64,000 nt of DNA, from NCBI RefSeq assembly GCF_011927765.1, contig NZ_JAATJG010000014.1, positions 1 through 64,000 of the forward strand. The letters are read 5' to 3'. Below the pieces are notes generated by a model that saw nothing but the letters and a program-made list of their open reading frames with translations, was not told where the DNA came from and searched no databases. This document shows positions 52,720-60,514 of this stretch, in pieces. Made by a program: the position numbers and the translations under genes. Source of the stretch: Wenyingzhuangia aestuarii (GTDB taxonomy: Bacteria > Bacteroidota > Bacteroidia > Flavobacteriales > Flavobacteriaceae). The first letter of the stretch is position 1, and each line of letters begins with the position of its first letter.

Positions 52720-53787
52720 TTAAAATAATGCTTTTGGATTGTAGTACTGAGCTGCATTTTCTTTGGTAATTAATAAAGGAGCCGTAAACGATGTTTTAGC
52801 AAAATCTGTTTTACCATTCATGTATTCAATAGCATATTGTACTGCGTTTTTACCTATTTGTACAGGACTGTTCATGGCTGTACATCCGTAAAAATCTGTA
52901 TCCATAATGTATTTAATAGCTTCTTTTTGACCATCGGCACCTGCAACAATTAAAATATCATCTGTTTTACCTGCTTGGGCAATGGCTTTAATAGCTCCTA
53001 ATACACAAACATCAGACTCAGTAATCACTACATTAATATCTGGGTGTGCTACTAAAATATCTTCCATAGCTTTTAACCCTCCTGCATAAGACCATTCTGT
53101 ATAGGCTTGTGTTTTTACGTTTAAGTCAATTTTTCCTTGTGTTCTTAATTGCTCTTCTGTAATACCTTGTAACAATCCTTGTTTACGGGTTCTTCCTACT
53201 GGGTTTCCTGCGTTACCACTTAACAAAGCAATATTCATTCTATTCCCTTTAAAGTTTTTTACCAACCATTCTCCAGCTAAAGCTCCGTTTGCCAAGTTGT
53301 TAGATTGTACGGTAGTTACATAATCTGCTTTAGGGTTGATAGAACTATCTATAATAAATACTGGAATTCCAGCTGCTTTTGCCATTTTAGTTACCCCTAC
53401 TAAAGCATCAGGATCTTTAGGGTTTAACAATAAGGCATCTACTCCTTTGGTAATTAAATCTTCTACTGCAGCAATTTGCTTGTTGATGTCATCTTGTCCA
53501 TCGGCAGATAAAAATACCATTCCATTTTTTTCTGTGGTACTTTTAATGCTTTGCAATAAAGCTTGGTAATAAGGAGCGTTTAAAGAAGGTGTACAGTATC
53601 CTATTTTTTTACCTGTAAGATCTATAGCACTTTCTATTAGTTCTCCTGTTTGTTCTGTGTTTGTACTTGTATCTGATTTAGATGAATTTAATTTTTCTAC
53701 ACAGCTTGTTACACTTAAAGCCAAAGCACCTGCTAAGATTACTTTTGAAATTTGTTTGAAACTAAATTTTATGTTTGTTGTTTTCAT
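52720..53787 (-). CDS. Sugar ABC transporter substrate-binding lipoprotein
   Basis: A 355-aa periplasmic-binding protein of the ribose type, anchored as a lipoprotein (ALSVTSCVEKL, Cys near residue 29). A Ser/Thr-rich linker (30-50) precedes the binding domain: KKIGYCTPSLNAPYYQALLQ, VEDLITKGVDALLLNPKDPD, VFIIDSSI and TESDVCVLGAIKAIAQAG. It delivers the sugar or polyol to the permease; mannitol is inferred from the locus. Confidence 0.92.
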   Translation of the reverse strand: MKTTNIKFSFKQISKVILAGALALSVTSCVEKLNSSKSDTSTNTEQTGELIESAIDLTGKKIGYCTPSLNAPYYQALLQSIKSTTEKNGMVFLSADGQDDINKQIAAVEDLITKGVDALLLNPKDPDALVGVTKMAKAAGIPVFIIDSSINPKADYVTTVQSNNLANGALAGEWLVKNFKGNRMNIALLSGNAGNPVGRTRKQGLLQGITEEQLRTQGKIDLNVKTQAYTEWSYAGGLKAMEDILVAHPDINVVITESDVCVLGAIKAIAQAGKTDDILIVAGADGQKEAIKYIMDTDFYGCTAMNSPVQIGKNAVQYAIEYMNGKTDFAKTSFTAPLLITKENAAQYYNPKALF

Positions 53788-53836
53788 AATATATATAGAA
53801 TTAAGTTGTTCGTTTATTAAATAGTGTTTGTTGTTA

Positions 53837-54706
53837 TTAAAAGATAGTGAAATCTACTTGAAGAACCGTTTTTTCTTGTTCCGGATTCCACATTGCTGTT
53901 ACTTCTACAGGTAATTTAAAGTTTCCTAGGTTTACTTTTTTATTTAAAGTAGCCCCTACATTAATTAAGTTTCCTTGTCCTTTGGTGTAAAATGTTTTGT
54001 CTGTTAAGAAAGACCATGCTCCTCCTGCAAATAAAGATAAGCTAGCCTCTTCTTTTTCCCATACTTTACTTTTTACTTCAAAATAATGAGTCCAAGAGTT
54101 TTCTGTAGAACCATCAGATTTTGTTTCGTAATCACCAGAACCCCCACCTATAATGGTTGCTAAGTATAATAATGTATTAGGGGTAATGTTATAACCAAAG
54201 TTTACATCTACAAAATTATATCCTTGTGTAATATCGTAACTCCAATAGTGTAAGGTATCTCCTCTTTCTTCTACTCCAGTGTAGTTGTTGTGTGATACTG
54301 CTTCTATAAAAAATTTATCAGAAAAACGATAAGCCGTATATATAGAAAACTCTTTATAGTTAGCACTTACGTTTTCTCCTGTTGTTTTGTTTACTACATC
54401 GGTACCTGCAAAACTTGCTCCTCCCCATACTCCAAATGTGTATTTTTTATCTCTAGAGTTAAATTCTAAGTTGGTGGCAATCATAGCTCCAGAATTTACT
54501 ACAAATCCGTGCCATAGGTGCATGTTTTTAATATGGACTCCCCCATTAAAAGCTTGGTAGGTATCTGCTACTTCTGTTTCAGTTTGTGCATTCATAGTAG
54601 TGAATCCTAAAAACAATACAAACAATGTTTTTTTTAACAAACTTACTTTGTTCGTAAAACTAGTTTTGTTTTGTATGATTTGATTTTTATCCAATTTTGA
54701 TTTCAT
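53837..54706 (-). CDS. Outer-membrane beta-barrel protein of the mannitol locus
   Basis: A 289-aa protein with a signal peptide (cleavage after TTMNAQ, about residue 41; the true start may be a later Met). The rest is a series of amphipathic aromatic-ended strands (KYTFGVWGGASFAG, FSIYTAYRFSDKFFIEAVSH, YNFVDVNFGYNITPNTLLYL) ending in LQVDFTIF, typical of outer-membrane barrels. It is the first gene of the operon and probably a diffusion channel for the polyol. No named family was recognised. Confidence 0.7.
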   Translation of the reverse strand: MKSKLDKNQIIQNKTSFTNKVSLLKKTLFVLFLGFTTMNAQTETEVADTYQAFNGGVHIKNMHLWHGFVVNSGAMIATNLEFNSRDKKYTFGVWGGASFAGTDVVNKTTGENVSANYKEFSIYTAYRFSDKFFIEAVSHNNYTGVEERGDTLHYWSYDITQGYNFVDVNFGYNITPNTLLYLATIIGGGSGDYETKSDGSTENSWTHYFEVKSKVWEKEEASLSLFAGGAWSFLTDKTFYTKGQGNLINVGATLNKKVNLGNFKLPVEVTAMWNPEQEKTVLQVDFTIF

Positions 54707-54765
54707 GATATAGAGGTATTTAAATTAGTTGTTTTCTATAAAACGTATAATTGACGTTTGTTTTA

Positions 54766-54816
54766 CAAATGTATATAAATTAAATAGTAGAAAACAAATA
54801 ATAATTAAATTATTTG
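54766..54816 (-). promoter_or_regulatory. Mannitol operon promoter with 22-bp palindrome
   Basis: Minus-strand -7 element TACATTTG (54773-54766) and -33 TTTG (54798-54795), spacer 21 bp. A perfect inverted repeat CAAATAAT-n6-ATTATTTG (54795-54816) overlaps the -33 box. It is the best operator candidate for the divergent Nudix-type regulator. Confidence 0.6.
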
Positions 54817-54881
54817 ATGATAAATTACTTAAATCCAACAAATACTAGTGTTTTAGTGGTGATTTTATAAAATACTATTAC

Positions 54882-54889
54882 TATATTTG
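54882..54889 (+). promoter_or_regulatory. -7 element of the Nudix-type regulator gene
   Basis: TATATTTG, leaving a leader of roughly 95 nt before the start at 54989. Confidence 0.5.
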
Positions 54890-54988
54890 TGGATATCTTA
54901 AAGTGTATTAAATTATTTATAATGTATTTTTAACGTTTAATAGATTTAAGAGCACAATAAATTAATCATTAGAACCGTTGTATTAGCT

Positions 54989-55726
54989 ATGGAATTTATA
55001 AAGAACCCGAACATCTCTGTTGATTGTGTTGTTTTTGGTTATGACCCTAAAACAAAATCATTAAACCTATTATTAATCAAACGTTATTTAGAATCTAAAG
55101 ATGGATCTGAAGTTTTGGTGGATGATTATGTGTTAACAGGATATCATATATATGAGCATGAAACATTAGATGACTCAGCTACACGTGTGTTAAAAGAGTT
55201 AACAGGATTAACCAATACTTATAAAAAACAGTTCAAAGCTTTTGGAGATCCTAATCGTTTAAAAAACGAAAAAGACATGCTTTGGATAGATAACGAAGCC
55301 TTTAACTTTAGAACTGTTACGATTGCCTATTATTTTTTAGTAAAAACAGAAGATGTAGATGTGAACAAAAATAAATACCAGGCAAAATGGTTTCCTATTA
55401 CAGATTTACCCGAATTAGGATTTGATCATGAAAAAATTATTCTAGAAGCCTATGAAGATTTAAAAGTTAAATGTTTGGCAGAACCTATTATTTTTGAATT
55501 GTTGCCTGATAAGTTTACCATTAATGAAGTACAAGATGTGTATCAATCTATATTAAACATAGAAATAGACAATCGTAATTTTAGAAGAAAACTCATCAAT
55601 AAAAAATACATTATTCCTTTGGATGAAAAACAAGTTGGAGTTTCTAAAAAGCCCGCACAACTCTATATGTTTAGTAAAGATATTTATGAGAAAATGTATC
55701 AAAAGAATTATTTAATAAGCATGTAA
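54989..55726 (+). CDS. NrtR/AraR-type Nudix-domain transcriptional regulator
   Basis: A 245-aa protein with an N-terminal Nudix fold (about 1-145) and a C-terminal winged helix (about 165-235; INEVQDVYQSILNIEIDNRN, FRRKLINKKYIIPLDE). The Nudix box reads ETLDDSATRVLKELTGL. Two of the three catalytic glutamates of REUxEE are replaced (Val and Leu), so it should sense rather than hydrolyse, as in Bacteroidota AraR. Divergent from the mannitol operon and 2 bp from the HAD phosphatase gene. It presumably controls that operon in response to a sugar. Confidence 0.87.
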   Translation: MEFIKNPNISVDCVVFGYDPKTKSLNLLLIKRYLESKDGSEVLVDDYVLTGYHIYEHETLDDSATRVLKELTGLTNTYKKQFKAFGDPNRLKNEKDMLWIDNEAFNFRTVTIAYYFLVKTEDVDVNKNKYQAKWFPITDLPELGFDHEKIILEAYEDLKVKCLAEPIIFELLPDKFTINEVQDVYQSILNIEIDNRNFRRKLINKKYIIPLDEKQVGVSKKPAQLYMFSKDIYEKMYQKNYLISM

Positions 55727-55728
55727 GT

Positions 55729-56376
55729 ATGAAACCAACTACTTTTATTTTTGATATGGACGGAGTCATGATAGACTCTGAACCTTTTTGGCAACAAGCA
55801 CAAATAAATGTTTTAGGAAACTTAGGAGTTCCTATTACAGCTAAAGACTGTGAAACCTATACCATGGGAAAAAGAATAGATCATGTGGCAGAAACTTGGT
55901 ATAATTTGTATGACTTAAGCAGCTCTCCTATTGTTTTGGCAGACCAAATTTTAGATCAGGTAGTGTTTCAAATTCTAAAAAACGGAAACGCTATTAGGGG
56001 CTTAACAGAATTGTTGTCTTATCTAAAAAAAGAAAAATATAAAATAGGCTTAGCTACTTCTTCTAGTTGGAAAGTGATTGATGCTGTTTTGCAACGATTA
56101 AATGTTGCTTCTTACTTTGATCAAATTTGTAGTGCCGATGATGAAGTGTACGGAAAACCCAATCCGGCAGTGTATTTACAAGCGATGAAACAATTAAACT
56201 CCCAACCCGAAGAATGTATTATTTTAGAAGATTCGGTAACAGGAATGATTGCCGCTAAAGCTTCTATGGCATATACCATTGTATTAACCAACAATAGTAA
56301 AGCTCCCAAATTTGCTATTGCCGATGCTAGATGCGCTAGTTTGATTGGTGTTATAGACCAGCTACAAAAGCTATAA
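55729..56376 (+). CDS. HAD family sugar/hexitol phosphatase
   Basis: A 215-aa HAD hydrolase with cap: motif I FDMDGVMIDSEP (residues 7-18), motif II ATSSSW, motif III Lys in YGKPNPAVY and motif IV ILEDSVTGM. It is closest in layout to YniC/HxpB hexitol or 2-deoxyglucose-6-phosphate phosphatases and beta-phosphoglucomutases. Cotranscription with the mannitol regulator suggests removal of phosphorylated polyol or sugar side products. A terminator follows within 10 bp. Confidence 0.85.
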   Translation: MKPTTFIFDMDGVMIDSEPFWQQAQINVLGNLGVPITAKDCETYTMGKRIDHVAETWYNLYDLSSSPIVLADQILDQVVFQILKNGNAIRGLTELLSYLKKEKYKIGLATSSSWKVIDAVLQRLNVASYFDQICSADDEVYGKPNPAVYLQAMKQLNSQPEECIILEDSVTGMIAAKASMAYTIVLTNNSKAPKFAIADARCASLIGVIDQLQKL

Positions 56377-56381
56377 AAAAC

Positions 56382-56415
56382 AAAAGCCCCTTGTAAGTTT
56401 ACAAGGGGCTTTTTA
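56382..56415. terminator. Bidirectional terminator
   Basis: Stem AAGCCCCTTGT / ACAAGGGGCTT with flanking A and T tracts, between the HAD gene and the convergent EF-hand gene. Confidence 0.88.
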
Positions 56416-56432
56416 GGGTTTTAAATTAGAGA

Positions 56433-56789
56433 TTATTCCTCTCCACCATCATTGTCTTCGTTGTCTGTATCTTCGTTATGGTTGTGAGCAGGTTTTTCTT
56501 TTTTAGCTTTTCCTTCTCCCTTACCTTTTCCTTTCCCTTTCTTGTTCATTGCATTTGTTAACTCTTCTAAAGTAATAACACCATCACCACTAGCATCAAT
56601 TTTATCAAATCTGTTTAAGATTTTTTTACCTTCTAATTCTTCTTTAGTTACTTTTCCATCTTTGTTCTTATCAAAATTCTTGAACATTTTTTCTGGAGAT
56701 GGTTTTGGTTTTGCTTCTTGTGCAAAAGAACCTACGGTAGCAAATAAACAAATTGCTGATGCGATCACTGTAATTTTTTGAGATTTCAT
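56433..56789 (-). CDS. Small secreted EF-hand protein
   Basis: A 118-aa protein with a signal peptide (MKSQKITVIASAICLFATVG, cleavage near residue 24). It has two EF-hand loops, DKNKDGKVTKEE and DASGDGVITLEE, a basic GKGKGKGEGKAKKEK stretch and an acidic tail ending DNDGGEE. It is a close paralogue of the protein at 28684. The Ca2+-binding role is read from the loops; the biological function is unknown. Monocistronic. Confidence 0.86.
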   Translation of the reverse strand: MKSQKITVIASAICLFATVGSFAQEAKPKPSPEKMFKNFDKNKDGKVTKEELEGKKILNRFDKIDASGDGVITLEELTNAMNKKGKGKGKGEGKAKKEKPAHNHNEDTDNEDNDGGEE

Positions 56790-57060
56790 TTTTCTTAATG
56801 TTTTTTAATTTTATTGTAATTATTTCTTTTATACGGTTCAATCTTCTAGATATATATACTTCATCACCTAATTTTTTATATATCTATGAATTGAATCTAA
56901 GCTAAGACCTCCTTTTATAATTATGGTTTAATCAGCTAACATAAAAAAACTTCTTTTTTTATGATTATTTTCAAAAACACACCTAATCTACTGTAAGTCA
57001 ATAGTTAATATTTACTAATGATTTGCATTTCTTATTAAATTTTAGAAGTATTAGTAAATA

Positions 57061-57093
57061 AATGAACGTTCATTCATTTATTTACTATCTTTG
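57061..57093 (+). promoter_or_regulatory. TetR-type operator and promoter
   Basis: Perfect 14-bp palindrome AATGAACGTTCATT (57061-57074) followed by a third TCATT-like half-word and the -7 element TATCTTTG (57086-57093). The position suggests autorepression by the TetR protein that follows. Confidence 0.65.
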
Positions 57094-57114
57094 TATTGTA
57101 ATACCAAAGAGATC

Positions 57115-57705
57115 ATGAAAGAATTAAGCAAAAGTGAAGTAAAAAGAGAAGCCCTTATTAAGGCAACCATTAGTTTGGTGATTAATAATGGTTTTCATGC
57201 CACTTCTATGTCTAAAATAGCCAAAACAGCAGGAATCTCTCCTGGTACTATTTATTTGTATTATGAAAACAAGCAGGATTTAATTAACAAGGTGTATTTA
57301 CATGTGAAAGAAAACTTTACCACTTATGTATTTAAAGGTTATCATGAATCTGTACCTGTAGAAAAAGGATTTAAAATTATTTGGCATCAAATAGCAGACT
57401 TTAGGTTAAAGTTTGTAGAAGAGGCATTGTTTTTGTCTCATTGTGACAATACTCCTATTATTGATGAAGAAAGTAGAAAAGAAGGAATAAAACACATTCA
57501 GCCTTTGTTGGCTTTATGGGAAAAAGGACAAGAATTAGGTATTATTAAAAAAGCCTGTCCTTATATATTATACGCATATACCGTGTATCCTATGGCTTTT
57601 TTAACCAATGCACAGCAAAGAGACGAATATCATTTAACAGAAGAAAATAGAGCGCTAGCCTATCAAATGTCATGGGATAGCATTAAAATAAACACAAACA
57701 AATAA
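57115..57705 (+). CDS. TetR/AcrR family transcriptional regulator
   Basis: A 196-aa regulator: HTH at about residues 10-56 (TISLVINNGFHATSMSKIAK, TAGISPGTIYLYYENKQDLI) and a divergent helical effector domain. The open frame begins at a TTG 24 bp upstream, inside the promoter's -7 element; ATG at 57115 is the credible start. It is cotranscribed with a nitroreductase (16 bp) and an alcohol dehydrogenase, and probably represses the set through the palindrome at 57061. Confidence 0.9.
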   Translation: MKELSKSEVKREALIKATISLVINNGFHATSMSKIAKTAGISPGTIYLYYENKQDLINKVYLHVKENFTTYVFKGYHESVPVEKGFKIIWHQIADFRLKFVEEALFLSHCDNTPIIDEESRKEGIKHIQPLLALWEKGQELGIIKKACPYILYAYTVYPMAFLTNAQQRDEYHLTEENRALAYQMSWDSIKINTNK

Positions 57706-57721
57706 AACAAATAAAAGAAAT

Positions 57722-58354
57722 ATGGAATTATTAGACAAGTTAAACTGGAGATACGCAACCAAAGCGATGAACGGAGAAAGCGTAGCTGAGGAAAAAGTAG
57801 CTAAAATTATAGAAGCCGCAAGATTGGCTCCAACCTCTAGTGGGTTACAGCCTTTTGAAATTATTGTGGTTAAAAATAAAGAGTTAAAAGAAAAGATTAA
57901 AGCGGTAGGATGGAATCAATCTGTAATTACAGACTGCTCTCACCTATTAGTTTTTGCTGCTTGGGATACTTATACAGAGGATAGAATTAATTATATGTTT
58001 GATTTGACCAATGAAATTCGTGGATTTAAAAACGAAGGATGGGAAAATTACAGACAAATGTTATTAGGAGCTTATCCTCAAAAAGATGCTGAAGAAAACT
58101 TTAACCACGCTGCAAGACAAGCATATATTGCTTTTGGAATGGCTATTGCTGCTGCTGCTTTTGAAGGGGTAGATGCAACTCCTATAGAAGGTTTTGATCC
58201 TGCTTCTGTTGATGAAATTTTAGATTTAAAATCCAAAGGATTAAGAAGTGCCATTTTATTACCTCTTGGATATAGAAATGCAGAAAATGATTGGTTAGAA
58301 CCTTTAGTAAAAGTTAGAAAAAGTACAGAAGACCTTGTAACTGTTATGGAGTAA
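57722..58354 (+). CDS. Nitroreductase family NAD(P)H oxidoreductase
   Basis: A 210-aa FMN-binding nitroreductase: LNWRYATKAMNGESVAEEKV, RLAPTSSGLQPFEIIVVKNK, ARQAYIAFGMAIAAAAFEGV, ATPIEGFDP and LLPLGYRNAENDW. It belongs to the same family as the gene at 42556 but is clearly a different subgroup. With the TetR regulator and iron-type dehydrogenase it probably forms a small inducible detoxification unit for quinones, nitro compounds or reactive aldehydes. Confidence 0.88.
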   Translation: MELLDKLNWRYATKAMNGESVAEEKVAKIIEAARLAPTSSGLQPFEIIVVKNKELKEKIKAVGWNQSVITDCSHLLVFAAWDTYTEDRINYMFDLTNEIRGFKNEGWENYRQMLLGAYPQKDAEENFNHAARQAYIAFGMAIAAAAFEGVDATPIEGFDPASVDEILDLKSKGLRSAILLPLGYRNAENDWLEPLVKVRKSTEDLVTVME

Positions 58355-58403
58355 GTTTTACAAGCCCTATAGATAGCATTACAAATTTCTAAATTAGAAG
58401 AAC

Positions 58404-59564
58404 ATGAACAATTTTGAATACCAAAATCCAACCAAAATATTGTTTGGAAAAAATCAAATAGAAAACTTATCCAAAGAAATCCCAAGTAACACTAAAGTTT
58501 TAATGTTATATGGAGGTGGAAGTATTAAAAAGAATGGAATTTACGAGCAGGTTTTAAATGCATTAGAAGGTTTTGAGGTTGTTGAGTTTGGTGGGATTCC
58601 TGCCAATCCAGAATATGCTGTTTTAATGGAGGCCTTAGAGCTTATTAAAAAAGAAAATATTGGTTTCTTATTAGCTGTAGGTGGTGGTTCTGTTATTGAT
58701 GGAACTAAGTTTTTAGCTTCTGCTGCGTTGTTTAAAGGAGAAACCCCTTGGGATATTTTAACTCAAAACATTAGAACTACCAAAGGAATGCCTTTTGGAA
58801 CGGTATTAACCTTGCCTGCTACGGGATCTGAAATGAATTCTGGAGCTGTAATTACAAGACAAGAAACCAAGGAAAAACTAGCCATGGGTGGACCTGGTTT
58901 GTTTCCACAATTTTCTGTTTTAGACCCTACAGTTATTCAGTCTATTCCTGAAAGACAATTGGCCAATGGTATTACCGATGCTTTTACCCATGTTTTAGAA
59001 CAATACATGACCTACCCTATTGATGCTTTGTTGCAAGATAGAATTTCAGAAAGTATTTTACAGACCTTAATTGAAATTGCTCCAAAAATTATAAAAGATC
59101 CTAGCAACTATAAGGCTGCTTCCGATTTTATGTGGAGTTGTACCATGGCTCTAAACGGATTGATTCAAAAAGGAGTTCCTACCGATTGGCTTGTACATGC
59201 TATTGGTCATGAATTAACAGCTTTGTATGGTATTGATCATGCAAGAACTTTAGCGGTGATTGCTCCAAGTCATTACAAATATAATTTTGAAGCTAAAAAA
59301 GAAAAATTAGCGCAATATGCAGCACGTGTTTGGAACATAACCGAAGGTTCTGTAGAAGAAAAAGCTCAAGAAGCCATTGTTAAAACTGAATTGTTTTTTA
59401 ACAGTTTAGGTATTAATACTAAATTGTCTGATTACACAAAAGACTATCAAGGTACAGCAGAAGAAATTGCTAAAAGATTTACTGCTAGAGGCTGGAATGG
59501 TTTGGGTGAGCATAAAAACTTAACTCCTACCGATGTTGAAAAAATAGTAAAGATGTCTTACTAG
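58404..59564 (+). CDS. Iron-containing alcohol dehydrogenase (BdhA/YqhD-like)
   Basis: A 386-aa NAD(P)H-dependent group III dehydrogenase. N-terminal: NFEYQNPTKILFGKNQIENL; cofactor loop AVGGGSVIDGTKF (about residues 92-104); metal ligands in NGITDAFTHVLEQYMTY and VHAIGHELTALYGIDHARTL (two His). The sequence is closest in layout to YqhD/butanol dehydrogenase types that reduce aldehydes. It is the last gene of the TetR set, and a strong terminator follows. Confidence 0.92.
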   Translation: MNNFEYQNPTKILFGKNQIENLSKEIPSNTKVLMLYGGGSIKKNGIYEQVLNALEGFEVVEFGGIPANPEYAVLMEALELIKKENIGFLLAVGGGSVIDGTKFLASAALFKGETPWDILTQNIRTTKGMPFGTVLTLPATGSEMNSGAVITRQETKEKLAMGGPGLFPQFSVLDPTVIQSIPERQLANGITDAFTHVLEQYMTYPIDALLQDRISESILQTLIEIAPKIIKDPSNYKAASDFMWSCTMALNGLIQKGVPTDWLVHAIGHELTALYGIDHARTLAVIAPSHYKYNFEAKKEKLAQYAARVWNITEGSVEEKAQEAIVKTELFFNSLGINTKLSDYTKDYQGTAEEIAKRFTARGWNGLGEHKNLTPTDVEKIVKMSY

Positions 59565-59582
59565 TTATAAAAATATTAGAAT

Positions 59583-59617
59583 AAAAAATCCAGTAATTTA
59601 GTTTACTGGATTTTTTT
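59583..59617 (+). terminator. Intrinsic terminator
   Basis: Stem AAATCCAGTAA / TTTACTGGATTT with a short loop and T7, 20 bp after the alcohol dehydrogenase gene. Confidence 0.88.
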
Positions 59618-60329
59618 ATTTGTATTTAATTTTAAGAAGGTTCTTAATCTTAATACAAAATCTTTTTAGTCTCCTTAAACACTGTGCTTCAAGACTTCGC
59701 TCGAAGACCGTATAGTAAGATATTCAAACAGCAATAAGGGCGTTCGAGTAGCCTGTGCTGAGTTACACCGAAGTAGAGTCGAGAACAAAAATATTTCTTG
59801 TTATAGTAACCTTTAATTGTACCTAAACACTGTGCTTCTCGACTTCGCTCGAAGACCGTATGTTAATAGCAAATCATTCGAAGCGTGTTCGAGCAAAGGC
59901 ATCCTCAGAGGGTGTTCGAGCTCATTCGAGAACTGGAAGATCTCTTGTTTTAGAAACCTTTAATTATACCTAAACATTATGCTTCTCGACTTCGCTCGAA
60001 GACCGTATATATTACACTACAAAGCCACAAAGGGTGTTCGAGTAGCTTGTACTGAGTTACACCGAAGTATAGTCGAGAACTGGAATATTTCTTAATTATA
60101 GTAACCTTTAATTGTACATAAACATTCTACTTCTCGACTTCGCTCGAAGACCGTATGTTAATAGCAAATCATTCGAAGCGTGTTCGAGCAAAGGCATCCC
60201 TAAAGGGTGTTCGAGCGCAGTCGAGAACTGAAATATCTCTTGTTATAAGAAACCTTTAATCACACCTAAACATTATGCTTCTCGACTTCGCTCCTTTAGA
60301 TTAGTAAAGTGTATTTTTTTTAAATTTAG

Positions 60330-60490
60330 AAAAGAGAAAAAGAAGTTTAAGTAAACTATGACATCCGCTCTGAGACTCCAATCTCGTGTCTTGATTTAGA
60401 CTTAAACTTCTTATTCATCAAAAACTCAAATAGAAATTCGGGAGGTAGAGCCCATTATTAAGGAGTTAAGTAATTGATGATTTTTCTCAT
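60330..60490 (+). ncRNA. Candidate IS110 bridge RNA
   Basis: Two consecutive stem-loops lie between the left end and the transposase. Loop 1: a perfect 13-bp stem (60340-60352 with 60400-60412), an inner GAGA/TCTC hairpin, a 5' side with CGCTC (60366-60370, identical to the left target flank) and a 3' side with GTCTT (60388-60392, complementary to AAGAC of the repeat's right flank). Loop 2: stem TCATCAA/TTGATGA (60415-60421, 60474-60480) with ATAGAAAT (60430-60437, identical to the IS right end) and AAGGA (60460-60464, complementary to TCCTT at the left junction). Boundaries are approximate. Confidence 0.65.
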
Positions 60491-60514
60491 TTCACTTCAC
60501 TTAAACGCTAATTT

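Noticed and set aside
56880-56896. 14-mer TATATCTATGAATT shared with the region near 63385
   Set aside because: It is a short AT-rich word at different distances from unrelated genes; chance is likely in this composition.
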